Positions 1-5,765 of a stretch of DNA of 6,769 nucleotides are shown here, in pieces. The stretch spans positions 1 to 6,769 of the forward strand of contig JAKDLC010000110.1 of assembly GCA_030453055.1 (NCBI GenBank). The letters run 5' to 3'. Within the stretch, counting starts at the first letter, position 1. Each line of letters begins with the position of its first letter. The stretch comes from Nitrosospira sp. GTDB taxonomy: Bacteria; Pseudomonadota; Gammaproteobacteria; Burkholderiales; Nitrosomonadaceae. Both the position numbers and the translations under genes were made by a program. A model generated the notes under the pieces. That model saw only the letters and a program-made list of their open reading frames with translations, had not been told where the DNA came from and did not search any database.

Positions 1-300
1 CCTAACATTCTGATAGATAATTTGGATTTTTCTGTCGTGATTAACCGCGGACTCGATTCCTAAGTTGCGACCGACCTTCCAGCCACTGTGCGGAACCAGA
101 GCATTTCGAAGCGCTTCGGTGCCTTTATTCCACGCGTTCACGCCGGGTGCCGAGATCGGCTCCATAGGGCTAGTGTTGTTGAAAGCTCGGCGCGCGTAGA
201 TCCCGATCTGTTTAGCGGCCTCGCGCGACAACCCGATTTGCTTGAGCAATTCGTCACCGCGTTCGGGTTCGGACTCTCTGAATATGACGCAATCAGACAT
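1..300 (-). CDS. Unknown protein, N-terminal 100 residues (runs off left edge)
   Basis: The minus strand is open from an ATG at 300-298 to the window edge, giving exactly 100 residues with no stop, so the C-terminus is missing. The protein begins MSDCVIFRESEPERG. A helical stretch (residues 15-40, LLKQIGLSREAAKQIGIYAR) is followed by a Pro/Asn-rich segment (41-60) and a second region with GWKVGRN (73-79) and KIQIIYQNV (91-99). Coding quality is good: a soluble, balanced composition and no low-complexity stretch. I do not recognise the family. It is not an integron integrase, although it diverges from the cassette at 441 where intI would lie. There is no convincing Shine-Dalgarno; a 6-codon reading frame (ATG AAA ATG TCC TAT GTC TGA) overlaps the start. 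A sigma70-like promoter lies at 333-361. The plus-strand ORF over this interval is a shadow. Confidence 0.7.
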   Translation of the reverse strand, partial: MSDCVIFRESEPERGDELLKQIGLSREAAKQIGIYARRAFNNTSPMEPISAPGVNAWNKGTEALRNALVPHSGWKVGRNLGIESAVNHDRKIQIIYQNVR

Positions 301-332
301 AGGACATTTTCATGTTAACTAATTTAAGCTAC

Positions 333-361
333 ATTGTAGGGCAAAAAAATTAACATTGCAA
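333..361 (-). promoter_or_regulatory. Sigma70-like promoter for the left-edge gene
   Basis: On the minus strand, TTGCAA (361-356, 4 of 6 to the -35 consensus) is separated by exactly 17 bp from TACAAT (338-333, 5 of 6 to the -10 consensus). The predicted transcript start is near 326, about 26 bases before the ATG at 300. The -10 box lies inside a short perfect palindrome, CTACA-T-TGTAG (329-339), which could be an operator. The -35 box falls within the attC-like segment that precedes the cassette. Confidence 0.45.
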
Positions 362-446
362 CAATCAAGTCTGAATCAAATCGGGTAAACTCCATTCTCC
401 CGTCCCATACCCGGTTTTACTTGACCATTACAATTTGGCGTTAGCT
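356..446 (+). other. attC-like recombination site upstream of the HEPN cassette
   Basis: A long imperfect stem is visible. TCAAGT (365-370) pairs with ACTTGA (419-424), and AAATCGGGTA (378-387) pairs with TACCCGGTTT (408-417) with one mismatch. Seven unpaired bases lie on one side against one on the other, like the extrahelical bases of attC sites. It ends in GCGTTAGCT, with GTTAGCT (440-446) as candidate R' box and the crossover expected after G440. The R'' box is less clear: TTGCAAC (356-362), followed by AAT as in many attC sites, or AATTAAC (348-354). The 15-base gap between the inner stem and R' is longer than usual. It could instead be an attI or an unrelated hairpin. Confidence 0.42.
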
Positions 447-1762
447 GAGTGCTCTGCCACCATACTTGGTAACCTATGACAAGCGCTTCAACAGTCGACT
501 GGGAATTACTCCGTAAGAAAATTCGCGGCGTTATGGGTGAGGTGACTCCAGCGGGGCCGCCGACTTCAGAGGAAGAACCACGAGCACTCATGTTGTCGTC
601 CCGAACGCGCGCTGGCCAAGGATTACCGGCTTACTTCCTCGTCTACTTTTTGCTCGTCGACCTCCTTGGTTACAAAAACTTAGGAAAAGAGGAAAAAGTA
701 GCGTGGAGTGTTCCCGTTCGATACCAGGGCCGTCTGTATTCGGTTGATCACACGAAATTTGGAGTGGGGGTCTTTGCACCAACTCATAATCCGAACGCCA
801 GAATGAGTGCTCGTCCATCTGAACAGGCGGAATCAGACGCTGGGCAGATTGTATTAGCAATCAATAAGGCTGTGGAGATTGCTGGACCATATTTCTCATG
901 GCGTGCAGAACAGGCTGCGTCAGGGACGTATTTAAATGTGCTCAATCGTAGCTCAAACTTGTTCAGTCGATATGAGTTTTTTCGGGATCGATTTCTTGAG
1001 CTGAGTGACGAGTATCAGCGCAGAAAAGATGAGAAGGAGGTGACAAAAACTGAGCACGATAACGGCGCGACAACAAGCGTTCTATTTCCTGCCGCCCACT
1101 TGTCACAAGAGGCGCAGTGGAACGCACAAGCGGCTGTTGATGCCTTCTTCAGCTGGACTGAGCATGTTTTTATCCATCTCGCCATTCTCCAAGGGCGCGC
1201 CCGAACAGGGGGTGATGTCGCTAAGTTGGCGGATTCGGATTGGAAGTCGAAGTTCAAGGCCGCGCTCGACCTTAGTGTCCCAGATACTAAGAAACACTAT
1301 GATGCGTTGCTGGAACTTCGGCAACAAATTCGCAATTTTATGGCGCACGGAGCATTTGGAAAGAGGGGCGAAGCTTTTGAGTTTCACTCGGGCGCAGGCG
1401 CCGTGCCACTACTATTGACCGGGAAACAGAAGCATAAATATTCATTTACCGGCGCCCCGGCGTTTGTCGATGAAAAGGCGATTGCTGGCATCGAGCATTT
1501 CGTTGAGCATCTTTGGGCAGAGCCAAGGGCGCCAGCTCGTGAGTATATTGAAAGTGGACTGCCTGCGATCCTTTCATACATTCATGATGGCACCTACGCC
1601 AAGGTCATGACGTCGAGCGAAGAAATGACTAGCTTTCTGGAATATTTGATGTATCAGTTTGATTCAGCGGCAAATATGGATTGGTAGCTACATAACAGCT
1701 AACAATGTTGCACCCGATCACTATTCCGCTGGAGCCCCATTAGCGGGCAGCGAGATTTTGCG
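441..1762 (+). mobile_element. Putative integron gene cassette carrying the HEPN-motif gene
   Basis: The segment has the layout of a mobile cassette: one ORF, 35 bases of 5' leader and only 9 bases between the stop codon and the next attC-like site. TTAGCT at the cassette start (after G440) is the exact complement of AGCTAAC (1697-1703) in the 3' site. In a real cassette these are the R' and R'' parts of its own attC, joined when the cassette is circular. No integrase gene is in the window and no cassette neighbour is clearly bounded, so this could be a lone or array-end cassette. Confidence comes from the matched boundaries rather than from any single motif. Confidence 0.5.
476..1687 (+). 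CDS. HEPN-motif protein of unknown function, candidate RNase in an integron cassette
   Basis: 403 residues. The start is the first ATG after an in-frame stop at 470-472. There is no clear Shine-Dalgarno, as in many cassette genes. Near the C-terminal third, LRQQIRNFMAHG holds R286-N287 and H291, an R-x4-H motif of the kind used by HEPN ribonucleases. It ends a long helix (about 274-291). An earlier helix (212-240, with WTEHVFIHLAIL) could be its partner in the four-helix bundle. Before this lie an amphipathic or hydrophobic segment (50-65), a beta-rich part with VPVRYQGRLYSVDHTKFGVGVF (79-100), and a charged linker (177-195). The C-terminal part (330-403) is helical and acidic. I do not recognise a named family. 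HEPN proteins often cleave RNA in toxin-antitoxin, CRISPR or anti-phage systems, so a defence or toxin role is an inference. No antitoxin gene adjoins it. The gene fills a putative integron cassette. Confidence 0.85.
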   Translation: MTSASTVDWELLRKKIRGVMGEVTPAGPPTSEEEPRALMLSSRTRAGQGLPAYFLVYFLLVDLLGYKNLGKEEKVAWSVPVRYQGRLYSVDHTKFGVGVFAPTHNPNARMSARPSEQAESDAGQIVLAINKAVEIAGPYFSWRAEQAASGTYLNVLNRSSNLFSRYEFFRDRFLELSDEYQRRKDEKEVTKTEHDNGATTSVLFPAAHLSQEAQWNAQAAVDAFFSWTEHVFIHLAILQGRARTGGDVAKLADSDWKSKFKAALDLSVPDTKKHYDALLELRQQIRNFMAHGAFGKRGEAFEFHSGAGAVPLLLTGKQKHKYSFTGAPAFVDEKAIAGIEHFVEHLWAEPRAPAREYIESGLPAILSYIHDGTYAKVMTSSEEMTSFLEYLMYQFDSAANMDW

Positions 1763-1768
1763 TTGGCT
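1697..1768 (+). other. attC-like recombination site downstream of the HEPN gene
   Basis: A 72-base site within the usual attC size range. R'' is AGCTAAC (1697-1703), followed by AATG. L'' TTGCACCCG (1708-1716) pairs with CGGGCAGCGA (1744-1753), leaving extrahelical bases. An inner stem, CCGCT (1726-1730) with AGCGG (1742-1746), gives a terminal hairpin that competes in part with the L pairing. R' is GTTGGCT (1762-1768), which pairs with R'' with one wobble. It begins 9 bases after the stop codon of the HEPN gene. The R''/R' boxes fit the AAC/GTT core, but their third purine position is off consensus. Confidence 0.5.
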
Positions 1769-2074
1769 GCACCATTCTTCATAGCACCGCTTTATGGCCA
1801 GCATTGTACTAAGGGAACGTCGGCATCGGGTCGCTGCGGCCAGTCGTTAATTGCCGGTTTTCGCTCGATACGCCCACAAAAATGGCGCAAGGTAACCGCA
1901 ACGAAAACAGAAAACATTGCCCGAAAGCGCTATATTCCAACCATGGTCATGCGTCGTGTGATATTTGGGCGGTGAAGGCGAACTCGAATCCAACTACTTA
2001 TTGCACATATACCCTGTTTAATTGCCGGATCTATAGGTGTTTTATGAATATCTTGCTGTTTTGGCCGGTACGTC
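1769..2074. other. Stretch without a supported gene
   Basis: Between the attC-like site and the metallophosphoesterase stop there are only short overlapping frames on both strands, none with a ribosome binding site or protein-like composition. If another cassette began at 1763 (TTGGCT), its end should carry AGCCAAC; I found no such site in the window. This suggests that the array ends here or that the right-hand part has been lost. No terminator hairpin is evident for the minus-strand gene that ends at 2075. Confidence 0.5.
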
Positions 2075-2833
2075 TTATACGTTTGCGATACAGTCGACTT
2101 GAAATTGTACTCCCTCATCAGGATAGCCCAGCTGATTACTGATGACACGAGTAGTGCCCGTCTCAGTGTTGACAAACTTGTCTGCGGAAAAATGGTTGTG
2201 CCCGTAGATCCAAAGCGGCGCAGCGCTGCCCATAAGGTCATCCAGGTTGTTGTGGAAGTAAGGAGTCAGCTCGTCGCCGGCGCCAAAGCGCGGATTAACG
2301 ACAGCTCGAGTCGGCGCAAAATGCGTTACTACGACCGTCGGCGCGGTGGCGTCTAGGTTACGTTTCAGCCAAGCAAGGCTCTGCTCGTACCACTCGATCA
2401 TCTGGGACGGTGACAGGAGCCGGCCGCTATTGCGAATCTGGGAAAAATCGGCCACGACCGGGTGCGCAATGCGCGTTGCGTGGATCCAGTCTATCGGTCC
2501 TGCATCGAACCCTGTCCAGAGGGTGCAACCCAGAAAACGCGTGCCGCAAATCCAAGCCTCGTCTCGCTCAAGCAGATATACCCCAAGGTCATCCGCGCAT
2601 GCTCGGGCATGCGGCAGCAACTCCGCGGCATCGTGGGCATAGAATTCGTGGTTGCCCATGACATAAATAACCGGCGTTTCAAAGGTGCGCGCGGCCCACT
2701 CGATACCGGCGGTGCCGTTGTGGATATCGCCCGCCAACACAACGGCATCACATGCTACGTTGTCGCTGATGCCACAAACGCCCAGCGTGTCATAAAACTC
2801 CAAATGAAGATCGGACAAAATTCTTATTTTCAT
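2075..2833 (-). CDS. Calcineurin-like metallophosphoesterase
   Basis: 252 residues from the ATG at 2833, chosen over an in-frame start at 2854 because GAGGA (2844-2840) sits 6 bases upstream of it. All signature motifs of the metallophosphoesterase superfamily are present in order: D8-x-H10 (SDLHLEF), G35-D36 (AGDIHNG), G60-N61-H62-E63, T170-H171 (VVTHFAP) and G211-H212-N213-H214. These residues bind the two metal ions and the phosphate, so the enzyme should be active. No signal peptide or membrane segment is seen, so it is cytoplasmic. The length fits a stand-alone catalytic domain with no accessory domain. The substrate cannot be told; the family includes phosphodiesterases and protein or nucleotide phosphatases. 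It stands alone, with no gene within 200 bases on its strand. Confidence 0.9.
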   Translation of the reverse strand: MKIRILSDLHLEFYDTLGVCGISDNVACDAVVLAGDIHNGTAGIEWAARTFETPVIYVMGNHEFYAHDAAELLPHARACADDLGVYLLERDEAWICGTRFLGCTLWTGFDAGPIDWIHATRIAHPVVADFSQIRNSGRLLSPSQMIEWYEQSLAWLKRNLDATAPTVVVTHFAPTRAVVNPRFGAGDELTPYFHNNLDDLMGSAAPLWIYGHNHFSADKFVNTETGTTRVISNQLGYPDEGVQFQVDCIANV

Positions 2834-3138
2834 GGGTTGTCCTCGTCGTTTCAAACTGAAGGCCGGGGATAGCCTTTGGGCCCAGTATGAGCCTCCTCAA
2901 GAGGTGTCCGCCAAAACGGGGTAGTATCCAGGTTCGAAATCTGGGCTGGGAAAAAGCGATGGACTATCGAGTCGTGGGGCGCTTGTCACGTCTTGGTTCG
3001 ACTCTGTGGCGATTCAGGAGGTGATGGACGCAGCAGCGACCGAGTGTATTGGATCGTGCGTCGAAAACGCTACCGAAGTATGAAGGCTGCCGCCGCCTGC
3101 TCAAGTTCTGGCATAGGGCATCAGTCCTATCGAACTGC
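2834..3138. other. Stretch without a supported gene
   Basis: This should hold the promoter of the minus-strand metallophosphoesterase, but I could not assign convincing boxes. A small hairpin, AAGGC-(8)-GCCTT (2859-2876), lies just upstream of that gene. The rest has short broken frames on the plus strand (for example 2993-3100) without start signals, and may be decayed coding DNA. CCAGGTTCGAAATCTGG (2928-2944) looks like a tRNA T-arm, but no whole tRNA can be folded around it. Confidence 0.45.
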
Positions 3139-3166
3139 TTGCGATCGGCCCGTCACTCGCTATACT
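3139..3166 (+). promoter_or_regulatory. Sigma70-like promoter for the YegP-like gene
   Basis: TTGCGA (3139-3144, 4 of 6 to the -35 consensus) and TATACT (3161-3166, 5 of 6 to the -10 consensus) are 16 bp apart. The predicted transcript start near 3173 gives a leader of about 37 bases to the ATG at 3210, with the ribosome binding site GGAGA at 3200-3204. No operator repeat is obvious. Confidence 0.45.
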
Positions 3167-3209
3167 TCATCTTGGTCGTTGGCACCACTTGTTGATAACG
3201 GAGAATCAT

Positions 3210-3539
3210 ATGGCTGGTCGTTTTGTGTTGAAGACTTCTTCCGACGCTCAAACCTATTTCATTCTTCAGTCGGGAAACTATCAAACGATTCTAACCGGCG
3301 AACGCTACCGCCATAAGTCAAGCGCTCTTAACGGCATTGAGTCGGTTCGCGAGAATGCACCAATCGATGGTCGTTATGAGAGGAAGCCCAGCGGCAGCCA
3401 GTGGATGTTTAATCTCAAGGCCGCTAACGGACAGATTATCGGTACCAGTGAGCGCTATACGACCGAAGCAGCCATGGAAAATGGCATTCAGTCGGTTAAG
3501 GATAATGGGCCTCACGCAAACTTAGTTGACGAAACCTAG
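3210..3539 (+). CDS. yegP: YegP-like UPF0339 protein with tandem DUF1508 repeats
   Basis: 109 residues, starting MAGRFVLKTSSDAQTYF. The ATG at 3210 has GGAGA 5 bases upstream; an in-frame ATG at 3189 lacks such a site. Two homologous halves are plain: ILTGERYRHKSSALNGIESV (27-46) and IIGTSERYTTEAAMENGIQSV (76-96), each followed by a short turn with N and P. This is the two-repeat DUF1508 architecture of E. coli YegP, which is about the same length, and the segment FNLKAANGQIIG (67-78) is highly typical of that family. The function is not established; the small beta-rich repeats are cytoplasmic and widely spread in bacteria. It is transcribed alone, with a promoter at 3139-3166 and no obvious terminator after the stop. 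The reading and family call are firm; the biological role is unknown. Confidence 0.92.
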   Translation: MAGRFVLKTSSDAQTYFILQSGNYQTILTGERYRHKSSALNGIESVRENAPIDGRYERKPSGSQWMFNLKAANGQIIGTSERYTTEAAMENGIQSVKDNGPHANLVDET

Positions 3540-3730
3540 CGGGCTTGCGGTGCGTGGCTCACTCGTCGCTCCAACACGCATGAATCCCGGTGTTTAAATG
3601 CAGTCTGTAAGCTAGGCGCTGGCCCGGCATTCGTTGTCAAACCGCCGGAAAGTGTTCTAATTGCAATCGTCTGCCGGAAGATTGGATGCGGCTCCGTATA
3701 TTTCTTGCAAAAAACTGTAGTGATAGCCTC

Positions 3731-4000
3731 TTATCCGTGTTCATGCCATTCATCGTATAATGCCGCCAGCTGTTCATCATCTGCTTTTGCCAACACGTAC
3801 AATGCTAGTCGGATGACAGCCGAACCGTTAGCTTTGTAATGTAGAGAGTACAGGCGACGCTCGATATCATCTTTACGTTCGGTATCTGCAGGCCATGCGC
3901 TATACGTCGATGTGGATGATCTGCTTTTTGTTTTTGGGTTGTTGTTCGGTTGGTTTATCCATGTGCGAGCGTCCATCGTCGTGTTGCTATTTTTACTCAT
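3731..4000 (-). CDS. Small unknown protein, possibly ribbon-helix-helix DNA-binding
   Basis: 89 residues from the ATG at 4000, with a weak AGG 7 bases upstream. Residues 1-40 are polar, rich in N, T, S and P and probably unstructured (MSKNSNTTMDARTWINQPNN). Residues 44-89 are compact: RRLYSLHYKANGSAVIRLAL (48-67), then YVLAKADDEQLAALYDEW (68-85). A short strand, a helix with NGSAVIR and a second helix recall ribbon-helix-helix regulators or plasmid-type antitoxins and partition proteins, but the match is by eye. No toxin partner adjoins it. An ISL3-family element was inserted 81 bases upstream and separates the gene from its original upstream DNA. It may now depend on read-through from the transposase, which points the same way. 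The later Met9 is a possible alternative start. Confidence 0.6.
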   Translation of the reverse strand: MSKNSNTTMDARTWINQPNNNPKTKSRSSTSTYSAWPADTERKDDIERRLYSLHYKANGSAVIRLALYVLAKADDEQLAALYDEWHEHG

Positions 4001-4073
4001 GAGTTCGCCTAGAGGGTGATCGCGGCAGCGAAATTGAAGGTGTCATTTCCAGAAGCTGTTCACATCCGTGCGG

Positions 4074-4081
4074 AATAAATC
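4074..4081. repeat. Left 8-bp target site duplication (AATAAATC)
   Basis: AATAAATC directly abuts the left terminal repeat of the insertion sequence and is repeated exactly at 5443-5450 on the other side. Eight base pairs is the usual duplication size for the ISL3 family. The perfect match shows that both ends moved together and that neither has been rearranged since. Confidence 0.95.
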
Positions 4082-4106
4082 GGCTCTTCTGACATTGTAT
4101 TCGCTA
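4082..4106. repeat. Left terminal inverted repeat of the ISL3 element
   Basis: Starts GGCTCTTCTG and ends TCGCTA. It aligns to the reverse complement of 5418-5442 with 18 of 25 matches: a perfect outer 10, a divergent middle and a matched inner CGCTA. Confidence 0.92.
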
Positions 4107-4110
4107 GTTT

Positions 4111-5346
4111 TCATGCGGCAGCATAGAGCCCGAGCGGTTCTTCGCGGGTTGCTGTCTGGCGTATCTTGAGTTTGAAGTATTCGGTATCGAGCAGTCCGCG
4201 AGCGCGTTTTCGGATCAGTCCGATGGCGACGTTTCCGCTTTCCAGTCGCGCTGTAGTAATGCGGTGATGGGCATAGTTGCAGATCCCGCTGCGATGGCGG
4301 CGCAGCATGCGCACGAAGCGTTTTATGGGCGCCAGGCCGGTGTCCTCGGCCAGCGCACACCAGGCGTCCAGGCGCTGCGCCATCACGGCGGTGCTGCTCG
4401 GGTTGTGCCAGATCTGCTGGAGTTGTTCTTTGAGCGCGTAGACGGCATTGAGAGGTCCGTTCGCAGCCAGTAGTTCGTCGAGGCGGGCGGTTTGTCGCGT
4501 ATCGAGTTTGTCGGGATTCTTGAGCAGCAAATACCGAGTGCCCTTGAGCACGTCCTTATCGTCGTGGCCCGCCTTTTTGAATTCCGAGCGCCGCACCTGG
4601 TCGATGACGTCGCTGTACTGCTGCATGACGTGGAAGCGATCATAGACGATCGCGGCCTGGGGCAGGGATTGTTCGACAGCGGCACGAAACGGCCCGGCCA
4701 TGTCCATCGCCACGGCAGCAATGCCTTGGGCGACGTCCTCGTCGAGCCGATCAAAGAATTCGAGTAACCCTGCCTTGGTACGGCCTTCGGTGACCCACAC
4801 CAGATCGCCCGAGTCGAGGTCATAGACGATAGTCATATAATCGTGGCCTTTGGCACGCGCCACTTCGTCGACGCCGAGATGGCGCAGCCGCGTCAAAGCG
4901 CCGGGATCGAGCGCGGGCAATTCGCGCTTGAGTATCCGCTGATCCAGCGCCTTGACCGTGCGCCAGGCCAGTCCGGTGAAGCGGGCGACCGCGTCGATGG
5001 GCATGTGCCGACATAAATGGGCCGCCAGGCGAGCAAAACGATGGGTATAGCGATGGCCGGGATCCACGAAGTCCAGCCGTTCCATCCGGCGATCTACCGC
5101 GCCGACCTTGAGCTGACAGTACTCAATATCCAGCACGACGGGTTGACCGCAGATCGGCAAATCCACGACCTCACGACGCAATCGCCGATTCACGGCGCAA
5201 CGCGCCCCAGACCGGTGATCGACCGGTATAAAACGCCGGTCGCGATTACAGTGAAAGACCATGACACCGCGTGCCTGTTCCCAGGTCACCTGCTTGACGC
5301 ACTGACCCCGAAGGCCAAGAATCCGGGCTGGGATGGTTGCCGCCAT
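4111..5346 (-). CDS. ISL3-family transposase
   Basis: 411 residues from the ATG at 5346, which has AAGGGG (5359-5354) 7 bases upstream; the in-frame TTG at 5352 is too close to that site. It is a DDE transposase that cuts and joins the IS ends. A helix-turn-helix (about 114-138, MPIDAVARFTGLAWRTVKAL) precedes the catalytic domain. Catalytic candidates are D160 (LRHLGVDEVARAKGHDY), D236 (IVYDRFHVMQQ) and E369 (TTARLESGN), with the typical LIRKRARGLLDTEYFKLKIR tail (377-396). MDMAGPF (214-220) is a conserved ISL3 segment. The N-terminus keeps the DLPICGQPV element (62-70), but few of the cysteines that form the zinc ribbon in other ISL3 proteins. Full length and uninterrupted, so probably active. 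Confidence 0.95.
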   Translation of the reverse strand: MAATIPARILGLRGQCVKQVTWEQARGVMVFHCNRDRRFIPVDHRSGARCAVNRRLRREVVDLPICGQPVVLDIEYCQLKVGAVDRRMERLDFVDPGHRYTHRFARLAAHLCRHMPIDAVARFTGLAWRTVKALDQRILKRELPALDPGALTRLRHLGVDEVARAKGHDYMTIVYDLDSGDLVWVTEGRTKAGLLEFFDRLDEDVAQGIAAVAMDMAGPFRAAVEQSLPQAAIVYDRFHVMQQYSDVIDQVRRSEFKKAGHDDKDVLKGTRYLLLKNPDKLDTRQTARLDELLAANGPLNAVYALKEQLQQIWHNPSSTAVMAQRLDAWCALAEDTGLAPIKRFVRMLRRHRSGICNYAHHRITTARLESGNVAIGLIRKRARGLLDTEYFKLKIRQTATREEPLGLYAAA

Positions 5347-5417
5347 ATACAAACCCCTTCATTTGCTGTTTAGTGGCTTGTATTTGAATGGATTTGTCGG
5401 CGGCAGTCATCCTTTTT

Positions 5418-5442
5418 TAGCGTATCCGTATGCAGAAGAGCC
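5418..5442. repeat. Right terminal inverted repeat of the ISL3 element
   Basis: Ends CAGAAGAGCC, the reverse complement of the left end. It lies 71 bases upstream of the transposase start codon, so the transposase promoter should be within or just inside it. Confidence 0.92.
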
Positions 5443-5450
5443 AATAAATC
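5443..5450. repeat. Right 8-bp target site duplication (AATAAATC)
   Basis: Identical to 4074-4081 and directly adjacent to the right terminal repeat, which completes the mark of a simple insertion. Confidence 0.95.
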
Positions 5451-5765
5451 TTGGCTGCCATTCTGTCGACACGAGTATTATTTGCGCCAAATGTGCCGAC
5501 TATAGTAACCAGCTTCTTGCCAGCGTGTTGGTTGTTCTCACCAGTAAATCAACGGTTGCATGTTAAATTTTATGCCATATACCGCAATGAATGGCTAATT
5601 TTTTTACACTCTAATCTAGTTGTGTAAATGTTAAGAAATAGAATATCAGCAAATACAACAAAATGACTTTAATTTACAACGGCCATGGTAGAAGGAACCG
5701 TTCTAAGAACGTTCGTAAGTTATTGATTATAAAGATATTTTTACTTAATCAATACGAGAGTCGCA
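5451..5765 (+). promoter_or_regulatory. AT-rich upstream region of the DUF3085-like gene, with three inverted repeats
   Basis: There is no credible gene here. The half nearest the gene is AT-rich, unlike the GC-richer coding DNA that follows. It holds three symmetrical elements: TTTACAC-(12)-GTGTAAA (5603-5628, with an inner CTA/TAG), CGTTCT-A-AGAACG (5699-5711, perfect, overlapped by the palindrome GAACGTTC at 5707-5714) and TTGATTA-(16)-TAATCAA (5723-5752). Such repeats suit repressor or activator sites. I could not place a -35/-10 pair with confidence; TATAAA at 5728-5733 is a possible -10. The ribosome binding site of the gene, GAGAG, is at 5756-5760. The left part is original target DNA now split from 4081 by the insertion sequence. 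Confidence 0.45.

Larger units (their letters stand above)
4082..5442 (-). mobile_element. Complete ISL3-family insertion sequence (1361 bp)
   Basis: The boundaries are set by terminal inverted repeats at 4082-4106 and 5418-5442 (18 of 25 identical, the outer 10, GGCTCTTCTG, perfect) and by flanking 8-bp direct repeats. The ends beginning GGCTCTTC, the 8-bp duplication and the single transposase are all as known for ISL3 elements. The transposase fills nearly the whole element on the minus strand, ending 29 bases from the left end. All parts appear intact, so the copy is probably recent and potentially mobile. Removing the element and one duplication rejoins 4081 to 5451. Confidence 0.95.

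Noticed and set aside
1763..1975. A 70-codon plus-strand frame starting with TTG right at the attC-like R' box
   Set aside because: No ribosome binding site, an odd start codon and unconvincing composition; overlapped by other equally weak frames.
2346..2872. Several plus-strand frames of 83-136 codons opposite the metallophosphoesterase
   Set aside because: They are shadows of the minus-strand gene, which has all its family motifs and a proper ribosome binding site.
2880..2951. A tRNA-like segment: T-arm CCAGG-TTCGAAA-TCTGG and arms GCCCAGT / GCTGGGA spaced 72 bases end to end
   Set aside because: The D-loop lacks the GG pair, no 5-bp anticodon stem with a 7-base loop can be formed, and there is no CCA end. 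At most it is a relic; chance is as likely.
4264..4823. Frames on both strands within the transposase region
   Set aside because: They are shadows of the full-length transposase; the minus-strand one is Ser/Arg-rich in the way of out-of-frame GC-rich DNA.
5333..5566. A 77-codon plus-strand frame that crosses the right end of the insertion sequence
   Set aside because: It runs from inside the transposase antisense strand across the inverted repeat and target duplication into unrelated DNA, so it cannot be an old gene.
5451..5570. On the minus strand, a 39-codon open stretch that would cross the rejoined IS insertion point (reading GKKLVTIVGTFGANNTRVDR)
   Set aside because: It begins at a stop codon with no usable start until a few residues before its end. 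A disrupted gene remnant is possible but not supported.
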